NCBI GenBank assembly: GCA_910587005.1
Contig: CAJULB010000005.1
Span: forward strand, 1 to 64,000
Length of the DNA stretch: 64,000 nt
Reading direction: 5' to 3'
Source of the DNA: an uncultured Christensenellaceae bacterium
Lineage (GTDB): Bacteria > Bacillota > Clostridia > Christensenellales > Borkfalkiaceae
In this document: one piece after another, positions 56,190 to 64,000 of the stretch
How the letters are laid out: every line of letters starts with the position of its first letter
Position numbering within the stretch: position 1 is the first letter of the stretch
Made by a program: the position numbers and the translations under genes
The notes under the pieces: generated by a model
Databases searched by the model: none
What the model was told of the DNA's origin: nothing
What the model saw: only the letters and a program-made list of their open reading frames with translations

Positions 56190-57581
56190 ATGAAAAAAAC
56201 AAAATCTGCGGGACAGTCGTTCATAAAGGGCGCCGTAATAATTTCACTCGGCGGTTTTATATCCAAGGTGCTCGGCGCAATTTACCGTATTCCGCTTACA
56301 AACATTCTCGGCGGCGAGGGTATGGGGATTTACCAGATGGTTTATCCCCTGTATTGTATTTTGCTGACCGTATCCGCCTCGGGTATACCTACGGGAATAG
56401 CCCGCCTCGTTTCGTCGGGGCGCGGTTTCGGCGCGGAAAAACAGGCTTTCAGGCTTTACGGCGCGGTCGGGTTAATAGGAACGTGCGTAATGTATATGCT
56501 GGCGGCTCCGCTTGCGAAAATTCAGGGCGAGCCGGCAATCGCGCTGTGCTGTAAGCTGTTGTGTCCGTCGGTGTTTTTCGTTTCGGTTTTGTCGGTAGTC
56601 AGGGGATATTTCCAGGGCAAAGGCAATATGTACCCCACGGCGGTAACGGAAATTTCAGAACAGCTTATAAAGGTTGCGGCGGGCGTTGCGCTTTCGTATA
56701 TTTTCCGCAATAACCTTGCGCTTGCCGTGGCGTCAACACTGCTTGCGGTAACTATAAGCGAGGTGCTTGCAACCGCGCTCGCCGCGCTGTGGTATTATCG
56801 GCGCAAAGCAAAAAAACCGCTTTACACCCCCGCATATGTGCCGGTATCGAGCATTTTGAAGTACACGATACCGCTTACTTTAACGGCAATAGCAATGCCC
56901 GTTTCCCAGCTTGCCGAAAGTATAATCGCCGTTCGGCTTTTAAGGGAGTTTTCCGCCGGAGCAACCGCGCTTTACGGCGTTTTTTCGGGCTGTGCGGTAA
57001 CTATTATAAATCTGCCCGTATCGGTCACTTACGGGCTTGCGGCTTCGTCCGTTCCGCAGATTTCCCCCCTTGCCGAAAGCGGAGATATTTCGGGCGCGAA
57101 AAAGAAGGCATCCAAAGCGTTGCTTATCACCCTTGCGGTATCCCTTCCCGCGGCGGCGGGACTGTTCGTATTTGCCCCGCTTGCAACCCGTTTGATTTTC
57201 GGCTCGCTTGCAACAGCGGAAAAAGAAATTTTAGTAAAGCTTATCCGCATAATGGCGGTTAATGCGGTGACGGAATCGCTGGTTCAGACCTCGTCCGCGT
57301 GCCTTACTTCGCTCGGCAAGCCCATAAGAAGCACAATAACGCAGTGGGTAACGGCAATTCTGCGCGTTGCGCTGACCGCCGTGCTGATAAAATTCACTTC
57401 GCTTTCAATCTACGGCGCGGCTTGGGCGGCAAATTGCGCGTATTTGGTTGCTACTTTAATGAATTTCTGGTATATTATCAGGGTAAAGAACAGTAAAGGC
57501 GGCAAACCGAATGAAAATAACACTGATAGGATTGGGTTTAACGGAAGGCGATATAACGCTGCGGGCAAAAGCGGCGCTTGA
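56190..57581 (+). CDS. spoVB: SpoVB-like MOP-superfamily flippase
   Basis: I start at the ATG at 56190 behind AAGGTG. The 463-residue protein has about 12-14 membrane helices and the family opening 'FIKGAVIISLGGFISKVLGAIYRIPLTNILGGEGMGIYQ'. Such proteins move lipid-linked wall precursors and are needed for spore cortex. It corresponds to Bacillus SpoVB/YabM between spoVT and yabN. It overlaps yabN by 71 bases in another frame, so its last 23 residues ('NNTDRIGFNGRRYNAAGKSGA') are probably non-conserved. Confidence 0.92.
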   Translation: MKKTKSAGQSFIKGAVIISLGGFISKVLGAIYRIPLTNILGGEGMGIYQMVYPLYCILLTVSASGIPTGIARLVSSGRGFGAEKQAFRLYGAVGLIGTCVMYMLAAPLAKIQGEPAIALCCKLLCPSVFFVSVLSVVRGYFQGKGNMYPTAVTEISEQLIKVAAGVALSYIFRNNLALAVASTLLAVTISEVLATALAALWYYRRKAKKPLYTPAYVPVSSILKYTIPLTLTAIAMPVSQLAESIIAVRLLREFSAGATALYGVFSGCAVTIINLPVSVTYGLAASSVPQISPLAESGDISGAKKKASKALLITLAVSLPAAAGLFVFAPLATRLIFGSLATAEKEILVKLIRIMAVNAVTESLVQTSSACLTSLGKPIRSTITQWVTAILRVALTAVLIKFTSLSIYGAAWAANCAYLVATLMNFWYIIRVKNSKGGKPNENNTDRIGFNGRRYNAAGKSGA

Positions 57582-58926
57582 TAACGCAACGAAAATAATT
57601 GCAAGAACAAACGAGTGCGCAAGCTTTGCAAGCTTAAAGGGCTATTCGGTCGAAACTTTGGACAGCATTTATAAAGCGAGCAGAAACTTCGACACCTTAA
57701 ATAAAAAGCTTGCCTCTGCCGTAATAACCGCGGCAAAGGACGCGTCCGTGTGCTATTGCGTGGACGGAGCGGTCTGCGAAGACGAATCCTGCAAAATCAT
57801 TTTAAAAAAGCATAAGGACTGCGAGGTGTTTGACAGCGTTTCCAAAGCCTCCTCCGCGTACACCTCCGCAAGGCTTTTAACCCCAGAATATACCGCGGTT
57901 TCAGGCTATTCCGTGCAGAATTTAAAGAGCTGCCGCGCCGCGCTTGTGTACGATATCGACTGCGACTATATCGCAAGCCTTGTAAAGGCGAAGCTGAGCG
58001 ATATTTTCGGCGAGGAAGAGCTTTGCGCGTTTATCCGCGGAAGCGCAGTCAAAAAAATCAGAATTTACGAAATCGACCGTCAGAAAAATTACGACGGAAC
58101 CTGCGCCGTAGCCGTTGAGGAGGGGGAATTCCTAAAAAAACAGCGTTATGATTACGCGGATTTGGAACAGATAATAAAGCTTCTCCGCGCGCCGAACGGC
58201 TGTCCCTGGGACAGAGTGCAGACGCCCGAAAGCATAAAGGGCAATATGATTGAGGAAGCTTACGAGCTTGTAGACGCAATCGAGCGCGACGATACGGACG
58301 GGATAGAGGAGGAAACGGGCGACGTGCTTTTGCAGGCGGTGTTCCACTCGGTTTTGCAGGAGGAAAGCGGTGCTTTTAACGGCGCGGACGCGCTTACCCG
58401 CGTTGTTAAAAAACTGATTTTCCGCCATTCGCACATTTTCGGCGGAGATAAGGCGAACGACGATGCAGAAGCTTTGACCGTCTGGGAAAAGAACAAAAAG
58501 ACCGAAAAGCATCAGGATACCTATTCCGAAAGCGTGCTTGCCGTTCCCAAAAATTTCCCCGCGTGCATGCGCGCGCAGAAGGTCGGCAAACGCGCCGCAA
58601 AATGCGGAATGGACTTTCTTTCACCCGTTTCCGCTTCGGAAAAGCTCGGCGAGGAGGTGGGCGAACTGCTTGAAGCGTGCATTTCCGAGGATAAAGCGGC
58701 AATTTTCGACGAGGCGGGCGACGTGCTGTATTCGGCGGTAAACGTGTGCAGACTTGCTGGCGTTGATTGCGAGGAAGCGCTTCGCGCCGCGACGGATAAG
58801 TTTATAAAACGCTTTGTAAAGTTTGAACAGCTTGCGCTTGCGGACGGTAAAGTTTTAACTGAAATGAGCGGTTCGGAATACGATTGGTATTGGTTAAAAG
58901 CTAAAAATGAACTTAAAAACAGTTAA
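57511..58926 (+). CDS. yabN: YabN: tetrapyrrole-methylase-like plus MazG nucleotide pyrophosphohydrolase fusion
   Basis: The 471-residue fusion has an N-terminal TP-methylase-like domain (1-210, 'ITLIGLGLTEGDITLRAKAALDNA') and a C-terminal MazG region with two halves (about 218-330 and 345-460). The first MazG half shows 'LLRAPNGCPWDRVQT', 'EEAYELVDAIERDD' and 'EETGDVLLQAVFHS' metal-binding Glu/Asp motifs; the second has 'LGEEVGELLEACISED' and 'DEAGDVLYSAVNV'. MazG enzymes hydrolyse aberrant or signalling nucleoside triphosphates. AAAGGCGG precedes the ATG. It overlaps spoVB (71 bases) and dus (20 bases). Confidence 0.93.
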   Translation: MKITLIGLGLTEGDITLRAKAALDNATKIIARTNECASFASLKGYSVETLDSIYKASRNFDTLNKKLASAVITAAKDASVCYCVDGAVCEDESCKIILKKHKDCEVFDSVSKASSAYTSARLLTPEYTAVSGYSVQNLKSCRAALVYDIDCDYIASLVKAKLSDIFGEEELCAFIRGSAVKKIRIYEIDRQKNYDGTCAVAVEEGEFLKKQRYDYADLEQIIKLLRAPNGCPWDRVQTPESIKGNMIEEAYELVDAIERDDTDGIEEETGDVLLQAVFHSVLQEESGAFNGADALTRVVKKLIFRHSHIFGGDKANDDAEALTVWEKNKKTEKHQDTYSESVLAVPKNFPACMRAQKVGKRAAKCGMDFLSPVSASEKLGEEVGELLEACISEDKAAIFDEAGDVLYSAVNVCRLAGVDCEEALRAATDKFIKRFVKFEQLALADGKVLTEMSGSEYDWYWLKAKNELKNS

Positions 58927-59854
58927 AATCGGCAATTTACATACAAAAAACAACGTGTTTTTGGCTCCGCTTGCAGGCTATACCAACGCGCCTTTCCGAC
59001 AGCTTTGCTTTAATAACGGCGCGGGGCTTACCTTTACCGAAATGGTCAGCGCGAAAGGGCTTTGCTACAAGAGTGAAAAAACGGAAAACCTGCTTGCCGT
59101 AACGCAAGGGTATAGCGGTATTCTTGCCTGCCAGATTTTCGGCAACTCCCCCGATTTTATGCGCGAAGCGTGTCAAAGCGCGGCGCTTGCGCCCTTTCAA
59201 TTAATAGATATAAATATGGGCTGTCCTATGCCCAAAATTTACAAAAACGGCGAGGGCAGTGCGTTGCTTGGCGAAATTAAGCTTGCGGAAAAAATCATTT
59301 CCGAATGTAAAAAGAGCGGAAAGCTTATTTCGGTTAAATTTCGTATCGGCATTGACGAAACAAGCCTTATTACAGCCGAATTTGCGAAGATGTGCGAGGG
59401 TGCTGGGGCGGATTTAATCACCGTCCACGGCAGAACGCGCGATAAAATCTATGCCGGCGAAGTGAATTTCAAGGAAATTTCCGCCGCGAAAAATGCGGTC
59501 AAAATTCCAGTAATCGCCAACGGCGGAGTTTTTTGCAGAGCGGACGCGGAAACGCTTTTAAACCAAACGGGCGCGGACGGTATAGCCGTTGCGCGCGGCG
59601 CGCTTTACAATCCGTGGATTTTTGCGGAAATCACGGGCGCGCAGACAGCCGACAAAAAGCAGGACGTAAAAAACCAGCTTTATCTCACGCGTGAAATGTT
59701 CGGCGAACGCTTCGCTTGCGTGTTTATGCGCAAAATGATAGCGTTTTACTTAAAGGGGCAAAAAAATTCAACGGCGGTAAGGCTGAGGCTTATGCAGTGC
59801 AAAACCACCGCGGAGGTTGAGGATATTTTAAACGAGCTTGCTTTTATAATATAA
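58907..59854 (+). CDS. dus: tRNA-dihydrouridine synthase
   Basis: This FMN enzyme reduces uridines in tRNA D-loops. The 315-residue TIM-barrel protein has 'FLAPLAGYTNAPFRQL', the catalytic Cys and FMN segment 'DINMGCPMPKIYKNGEGSALL', 'VHGRTRDKIYAGEVNF', 'IANGGVFCRADAE' and 'GIAVARGALYNPWIF'. The DusB type is most likely. The start lies inside the end of yabN by 20 bases. A terminator lies at 59931. Confidence 0.95.
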   Translation: MNLKTVKIGNLHTKNNVFLAPLAGYTNAPFRQLCFNNGAGLTFTEMVSAKGLCYKSEKTENLLAVTQGYSGILACQIFGNSPDFMREACQSAALAPFQLIDINMGCPMPKIYKNGEGSALLGEIKLAEKIISECKKSGKLISVKFRIGIDETSLITAEFAKMCEGAGADLITVHGRTRDKIYAGEVNFKEISAAKNAVKIPVIANGGVFCRADAETLLNQTGADGIAVARGALYNPWIFAEITGAQTADKKQDVKNQLYLTREMFGERFACVFMRKMIAFYLKGQKNSTAVRLRLMQCKTTAEVEDILNELAFII

Positions 59855-59920
59855 ATACGGGCAGATATTATAGTCTGCTCGCATACAGCTGCGCAATTGC
59901 AAGTACTTTATATAAAGCGT

Positions 59921-59995
59921 AACCGACAAAAACCGACAAAATGCGTCGGTTTTTTTTATTTTACGACTTATTCCAAACGCTATAATACCTCTACG
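59921..59995 (+). promoter_or_regulatory. dus terminator, Spo0A-box-like repeats and spoIIGA -10 box
   Basis: AACCGAC (59931-59937) pairs with GTCGGTT (59945-59951) before a run of eight T: the terminator of the upstream gene. The direct repeat AACCGACAAA at 59921 and 59931 reads TTTGTCGG on the other strand, close to the Spo0A box TTTGTCGAA. TATAAT at 59981-59986 ends nine bases before the spoIIGA ATG; no good -35 box is present, as expected for a Spo0A-activated promoter. Confidence 0.5.
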
Positions 59996-60790
59996 ATGCA
60001 AGTGTATGCAGAGCTTGCCCTCGCGGAAAATTTTTGCATGGACTTCACGCTTTTGTTTGCGGCGAAGTCGGCGGTTAAAAATACGGCAAGCGCAAAACGG
60101 CTGGCTTTGGCTTCGGCGCTCGGCGCGGTGTTCGCGGTGGTTTTTCCGCTGTTCTCTCTTAATGCCGTGTGGGCGGTAATTGTTAAAATTTTATCGGGAC
60201 TTTTAATATGCCTTGTTGCGGGCAGGTTCAAAAGCATAAAAGCGTATGTAAAATTCGCCGCGGCTTTTCTTATTTTTACCGCGCTTTTGGGCGGTGCTTT
60301 GATAGGCGTTTTCTCGCTTACGGGGCTGGACTATTCCGCAGGGCAGGGCTTTATCCTTTCAAAAATACCGATAGGCATACCGCTTTTCGGCGCGCTGTTG
60401 TTGATTTTGGGCGCTAAAAAGCTTGCCGCAAGGCTGAAAAAAACCTGCGCAAACAGCGTTAACTGCCGCATATATGCGGGGCAATCGCAAATAGATATAA
60501 AGGGCTTTTTCGACAGCGGAAACAAAGTGTATTTAAAAGGCTTGCCCGTCAGCGTAATTCCGCAGGAGGCGGCTAAAAAGCTTTTGGACGTTTCGGGAAT
60601 AAAAGAGGGCGTAAAAATACATACTGTTGCAGGGAGTAAAACAATCGGGGTTTTCACGGCAGACAAAATAGAAATAGACTTCGGCGAAAAGCGGGAAACG
60701 CTTTATAAAGTGAAGATAGGCGTCAACCCAAACCGCGCCGACCGCGCGATATTGCACTGCGATTTGCTTGAAGATATAAAAACCGCTTAA
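59996..60790 (+). CDS. spoIIGA: sporulation sigma-E factor-processing protease
   Basis: SpoIIGA removes the pro-sequence of SigE after the forespore signal. I start at the ATG at 59996; upstream codons to 59897 include terminator and promoter and are unlikely to be coding. The 264-residue protein has five or so membrane helices (1-145) and a C-terminal aspartic-protease domain with Asp173 in 'FFDSGNKVY'. It is shorter than the Bacillus protein (309). sigE and sigG follow directly, the classical order. Confidence 0.95.
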   Translation: MQVYAELALAENFCMDFTLLFAAKSAVKNTASAKRLALASALGAVFAVVFPLFSLNAVWAVIVKILSGLLICLVAGRFKSIKAYVKFAAAFLIFTALLGGALIGVFSLTGLDYSAGQGFILSKIPIGIPLFGALLLILGAKKLAARLKKTCANSVNCRIYAGQSQIDIKGFFDSGNKVYLKGLPVSVIPQEAAKKLLDVSGIKEGVKIHTVAGSKTIGVFTADKIEIDFGEKRETLYKVKIGVNPNRADRAILHCDLLEDIKTA

Positions 60791-60821
60791 AAAGCGCAAA
60801 AATAAATATAAAGGTGAGTTT

Positions 60822-61520
60822 ATGTTTGAAAAAATAAAAAATCTGCTTGCAAAAATACTCGGCAGAAACACTCTCGATTACATATGCGGAACGGAAGCGC
60901 TGCCTTTGCCCCTTTCGCAGGAGGAGGAAAGCGACAAAATTTCCCTTCTGGAAAGCGGTGACGAGCGCGCCAAAGCCGAGCTTGTGGAGCACAATCTGCG
61001 ACTTGTAGTGTACATAGCCAAAAAGTTCGAAGGCTCGGGCGCGGACGGCGACGATTTGGTTTCGGTCGGCACCATAGGACTGATAAAGGCTATAAATTCA
61101 TTTAAATCGGATAAAAACATAAAGCTTGCCACATACGCTTCAAGGTGTATAGAAAACGAGATTTTGATGTATCTGCGCCGTTTAAGCCGTTTAAAGCAGG
61201 AAATAAGCTTTGACGAACCGCTTAACACCGACTGGGAGGGCAACGAACTGCTTTTATCCGACGTAATGGGAACGGATGCCGACAGCGTTTATTCCGACGT
61301 GGAGGGCGGGGTGGAACGCGAGCTTTTAAAAGCTTCGCTTAGCAAACTTTCCCCGCGCGAACAGCGGATAATGCGTATGCGCTTCGGACTTGACGGAGGG
61401 GAAAGCTTAACGCAGAAAGACGTTGCCGACAAGCTGGGAATATCGCAAAGCTATATTTCACGGCTGGAAAAGAAGATAATTTCAAAGCTGAAAAAGGACA
61501 TATCAAAGCAAATTAACTGA
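60822..61520 (+). CDS. sigE: RNA polymerase sigma-E factor (pro-form)
   Basis: SigE is the early mother-cell sigma factor. The 232-residue sequence has a hydrophobic/basic pro-segment (about 1-28, ending before 'LPLPLSQEEE'), region 2 ('LRLVVYIAKKFEGSGADGDDLVSVGTIGLIKAINSF', 'LATYASRCIENEILMYLRR') and region 4 ('LTQKDVADKLGISQSYISRLEKKIISKL'). AAAGGTGAG precedes the ATG. It lies between its protease gene spoIIGA and sigG. Confidence 0.97.
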   Translation: MFEKIKNLLAKILGRNTLDYICGTEALPLPLSQEEESDKISLLESGDERAKAELVEHNLRLVVYIAKKFEGSGADGDDLVSVGTIGLIKAINSFKSDKNIKLATYASRCIENEILMYLRRLSRLKQEISFDEPLNTDWEGNELLLSDVMGTDADSVYSDVEGGVERELLKASLSKLSPREQRIMRMRFGLDGGESLTQKDVADKLGISQSYISRLEKKIISKLKKDISKQIN

Positions 61521-61594
61521 ATTGCCCCCGCATTAAATTATTCTGCTTGTTTACAGCAAAACACTTTGTACATAACTTACAGGAGGGTTTTGTT

Positions 61595-62365
61595 ATGTTG
61601 CAGAAAGTAGTTATATGCGGAGTGGACACTTCGGGCTTACCGCTTTTGTCCGCAAAGGAACAGCAGGAGCTTATGGTTAAGCTTAAAGCGGGCGACGAGG
61701 CCGCGCGCGAGCGGTTTATCGTGGGCAATATGCGCCTTGTACTGTCGCTTGTAAGGCGCTTCTGGGCGAAGAAAGCCAACGCGGACGACGTGTTTCAGGC
61801 GGGGTGCGTAGGGCTTATCAAAGCAATCGATAACTTCGACATATCCGTGGGGGTAAAGTTTTCAACCTACGCCGTGCCGATGATTTTGGGCGAAATAAAA
61901 AGGTACTTGCGGGACGGAAATTCATTGCGCGTTTCGCGCTCGATAAGGGATACCGCCTATCAGATTTTAAAGGTAAGGGAAAAGCTTGAAGAGGTTGACG
62001 AGGACGTAACCTACGACAAAATCGCAAAGGAAATGAATATTGCCGTTTCCGAAGTTGCTTACGCGCTGGACGCGATTTCCGACCCCGTGTCGTTATACGA
62101 ACCCGTTTACAACAAGGCCGGCGACACGTTGCTTTTAATGGACCAGATTTTCGACGAAAAGAACAACGACGAGGTGTGGACGGAAAAAGCCGCGCTGTAC
62201 GAGGCGATTAACCGCCTGGAAAGCAGAGAAAAGAAAATACTTTTTCTGCGCTATTTCGAGGGCAAAACCCAGACGGAAATTTCGCAGGAGGTGGGCATTT
62301 CGCAGGCGCAGGTTTCCCGCCTTGAAAAAACCGCGTTAAAGCGTATAAGAAGCTGTATTTCGTAA
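61595..62365 (+). CDS. sigG: RNA polymerase sigma-G factor
   Basis: SigG is the late forespore sigma factor. The 256-residue protein opens 'VVICGVDTSGLPLLS', the SigG-specific N-terminus, followed by region 2 ('LVLSLVRRFWAKKANADDVFQAGCVGLIKAIDNFD'), region 3 and region 4 ('KTQTEISQEVGISQAQVSRLEKTALKRI'). I start at the ATG at 61595, behind AGGAGG; a TTG at 61547 is upstream of that site. A terminator follows. Confidence 0.97.
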   Translation: MLQKVVICGVDTSGLPLLSAKEQQELMVKLKAGDEAARERFIVGNMRLVLSLVRRFWAKKANADDVFQAGCVGLIKAIDNFDISVGVKFSTYAVPMILGEIKRYLRDGNSLRVSRSIRDTAYQILKVREKLEEVDEDVTYDKIAKEMNIAVSEVAYALDAISDPVSLYEPVYNKAGDTLLLMDQIFDEKNNDEVWTEKAALYEAINRLESREKKILFLRYFEGKTQTEISQEVGISQAQVSRLEKTALKRIRSCIS

Positions 62366-62389
62366 TTTTAAAACCGGATAAAAACGTAA

Positions 62390-62430
62390 AACCGTATGCT
62401 GATAAAAAATTGCATACGGTTAATTTTTTA
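62390..62430 (+). terminator. terminator after sigG
   Basis: A 10-bp perfect stem (AACCGTATGC, 62390-62399, with 62412-62421) is followed by AATTTTTTAT. Confidence 0.85.
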
Positions 62431-62438
62431 TAAAACTC

Positions 62439-62468
62439 TTGACAATACGGCGCGTATGACTTTATAAT
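62439..62468 (+). promoter_or_regulatory. SigA-type promoter of the AAA+ gene
   Basis: TTGACA (62439-62444) and TATAAT (62463-62468) are 18 bases apart; both hexamers are perfect. The leader of about 80 bases precedes the ACGGAGAG site. Confidence 0.8.
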
Positions 62469-62554
62469 ACGGTGTAATGTTGTGTATATTATAATAGTGT
62501 TAACGCGCGTGCGGGCATGCAAATCTTACGGCGCGCGGGGGAACGGAGAGAATT

Positions 62555-64000
62555 ATGGCAAACAAAAGCTGGTTGCTTGAATCGGTTCTTAATAAAGCGG
62601 ACGAAATGGTCCGCTCCGACGGTAAGCGCGGAATTTCTGCGGACTATTTTATCGTGTCGCTTTTAAATACCGTTACCGACCTTCGGGAAGGCGCTCTGGA
62701 AATACTGCCCATTGACGAGCCGACTAAGGAAAAGGCGCGCTCGGAAATTTCACAGATAGATAAGCTGATGTCGCGTTACAACGCGGACGTCGGTTTTGCC
62801 GCGGAAAAAATCAAGAAAACTCTTTCCGAAAACAGAAACGAATCTGCTTTGGGCGGGTTTTTGTTCAATAAAATAGTGTTCACGGCGGAAGCAAATGCTT
62901 TGAACGCGGGCAGCGGAGAGGTAAGGTGCGATTTTTACCTCGAGCTTATTTTGGCGGACCCTACCGAGGCGATTAAAGAATATTTGATGAACCCCGGACG
63001 CAACCGCCCCTCTGCAATGCAGTCGGAAACGGCGGCGGCAAGCGCGCAGGCGGTTACTGAAGACGAATTTGACGAGCTTTTAGGGCGTTTAGAGGGTGAA
63101 AATGTATTACAACCCGAACCTCAAACGGCAACGCAAACGGCGTCGGGGCGCAGAAGCGGAGCTTCCAAAAAGGGCGCAAGCAACCTTGAAAAGCTGTTGA
63201 CTTCGGTAGACACGGCCAAAACAGTTCAGCAAAAGCTTTTAAGCGCCGTTTACGGACAGGACCAGGCTGTGGGAACCTTCGTTTCGGGATATTTTCAGGC
63301 GGAGCTTTTGTCTTTAACGCAGGAAAAGCGCACCCGTCCGCGTGCAACGTTTTTATTTGCAGGCCCTCCCGGAGTGGGCAAAACATTCCTTGCCGAGCAG
63401 GCGGCGGACGTTTTGGGACTGCCGTACAGACGCTTCGATATGAGCGAGTACTGCGAAAAGGAATCGAATTTGCAGTTTGCAGGCTCGGACAAGGTTTACA
63501 AAAACGGTCAGCGCGGAATTGTTACAAGCTTTGTAGACGAAAACCCCAAATGCATTTTGCTTTTCGACGAGGTTGAAAAAGCGCACTTAAACGTAATACA
63601 TTTGTTTTTGCAGATTTTGGACGCGGGCAGAATACGCGACAATTATACGGGCGAGGAAGTTTCCTTTGCGGACGCTATTCTCATTTTTACGACCAACGCG
63701 GGCAAAAAGCTTTACGACGACCCCACGGTTACAAATCTTTCAAGCGTTTCCCGCAAGTCGGTGCTGAACGCGCTTTCACAGGATATTAACCCGGAAACGG
63801 GCGCGCCCCTTTTCCCCGCGGCGATATGCTCGCGCTTTGCAAGCGGAAACGTAATAATGTTCAACTGCCTCGATGCGCACGATTTGTTGAAAATCGTCGA
63901 TAAAGAGCTTGCCAAACACGCGCAGGGCTTCTGCAAAAAGACGGGCATAGATTTGACGATAGACAAAAACGTGCCGTTTGCTATAATGTTTTCCGAGGGC
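62555..64000 (+). CDS. Clp/ClpB-like AAA+ ATPase, partial (runs off the window)
   Basis: The open frame starts at the ATG at 62555 behind ACGGAGAG and is still open after 482 codons at the window end. Residues 1-140 form a helical Clp-N-like domain, about 145-205 are a low-complexity linker, and an AAA+ module starts near 215. It has Walker A 'AGPPGVGKT' (near 269), 'FDMSEYCEKESNL' as in ClpA/B D2, Walker B 'ILLFDEVEKAH' (near 334) and 'FTTNAGKKLY' (sensor 1). It has the ClpB/ClpC second-type ATPase without the first, so it is a single-ring unfoldase-like protein of unknown specificity. A strong SigA promoter precedes it; I saw no CtsR or CIRCE site. Confidence 0.85.
   Translation, partial: MANKSWLLESVLNKADEMVRSDGKRGISADYFIVSLLNTVTDLREGALEILPIDEPTKEKARSEISQIDKLMSRYNADVGFAAEKIKKTLSENRNESALGGFLFNKIVFTAEANALNAGSGEVRCDFYLELILADPTEAIKEYLMNPGRNRPSAMQSETAAASAQAVTEDEFDELLGRLEGENVLQPEPQTATQTASGRRSGASKKGASNLEKLLTSVDTAKTVQQKLLSAVYGQDQAVGTFVSGYFQAELLSLTQEKRTRPRATFLFAGPPGVGKTFLAEQAADVLGLPYRRFDMSEYCEKESNLQFAGSDKVYKNGQRGIVTSFVDENPKCILLFDEVEKAHLNVIHLFLQILDAGRIRDNYTGEEVSFADAILIFTTNAGKKLYDDPTVTNLSSVSRKSVLNALSQDINPETGAPLFPAAICSRFASGNVIMFNCLDAHDLLKIVDKELAKHAQGFCKKTGIDLTIDKNVPFAIMFSEG

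Noticed and set aside
61549..61577. SigF-like promoter (GTTTA, 14 bases, GTACATAACT) before sigG
   Set aside because: The predicted transcript start would fall within the AGGAGG ribosome binding site, which makes it implausible.

Overview
The window looks like a chromosomal segment of an endospore-forming, anaerobic-type Firmicute (Bacillota, class Clostridia or a close relative). The evidence is a broad set of sporulation and germination genes: sigE, sigG, spoIIGA, spmA/spmB, spoIVFA/spoIVFB, spoVT, spoVB, a SipL-like SPOCS protein, a gerA/gerB/gerC operon and two CotF-type coat genes. A PPi-type phosphofructokinase, a short alanyl-tRNA synthetase, Veg, YabN and QueH fit this. I cannot place it to genus.

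Layout. 0-0.7 kb: a 5S rRNA gene with a duplicated 3' half. 0.7-3.3 kb: a membrane protein, a small gene, an Xre regulator facing a broken small gene, and a DeoR regulator. 3.5-10.2 kb: cysE-cysS, a short alaS, a YbhN-type membrane protein and a GT4 glycosyltransferase. 10.4-14.5 kb: rplM-rpsI, a structured leader with a small ORF, a lipoprotein/membrane pair and PPi-PFK. 14.5-18.1 kb: a large surface lipoprotein and a zinc-ribbon protein with a poly-Asp tail. 18.4-23.4 kb: veg, the SPOCS protein, ispE, a two-TM protein and a cysteine desulfurase. 23.6-25.1 kb: spmB, spmA and a Cys-rich small protein, reading leftward. 25.8-31.8 kb: metG-tatD, ksgA, a candidate small RNA and spoIVFA-spoIVFB. 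31.9-35.6 kb leftward: a phospholipase-C-like protein, an OGG-type glycosylase, and a PadR/DUF1700/DUF4097 operon. 35.8-39.6 kb: gerABC. 40.5-44.3 kb: trmB, a phosphoesterase, a divergent carbamoyltransferase, queH and a second Xre/small-protein pair. 44.5-52.3 kb: a degenerate ABC ATPase, an ArsP_2-type permease, and a run of overlapping genes (membrane protein, methyltransferase, hslO, TPR protein, helical protein). 52.7-53.2 kb: two coat-like genes. 53.3-55.4 kb: an AT-rich DUF488-DUF488-dual-OB cassette. 55.5-62.4 kb: spoVT-spoVB-yabN-dus, then spoIIGA-sigE-sigG. 62.5 kb to the edge: an AAA+ Clp-like ATPase cut by the window end.

How the genes fit together. SpoIIGA processes pro-SigE. SpoIVFA/FB would control pro-SigK processing. 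SpoVT tunes SigG genes. SpmA/SpmB, SpoVB, the SPOCS protein and the CotF-like proteins build the spore, and GerABC senses germinants. Housekeeping genes (metG, tatD, ksgA, veg, ispE, spoVT, spoVB, yabN) are scattered pieces of a neighbourhood that is contiguous in Bacillus.

Most interesting: the transferred-looking DUF488/dual-OB cassette; a UgpC/MalK-type ATPase that kept Walker A/B but lost the Q-loop, LSGGQ and H-loop residues; genes whose predicted start of transcription falls on or next to the ATG (ispE, trmB, queH, gerA, spoIIGA); two divergent Xre/small-protein pairs with paired palindromic operators; the partial 5S duplication; a candidate small RNA unit at 29.7 kb; and at least two families of dispersed palindromic repeats that fill most long intergenic gaps.
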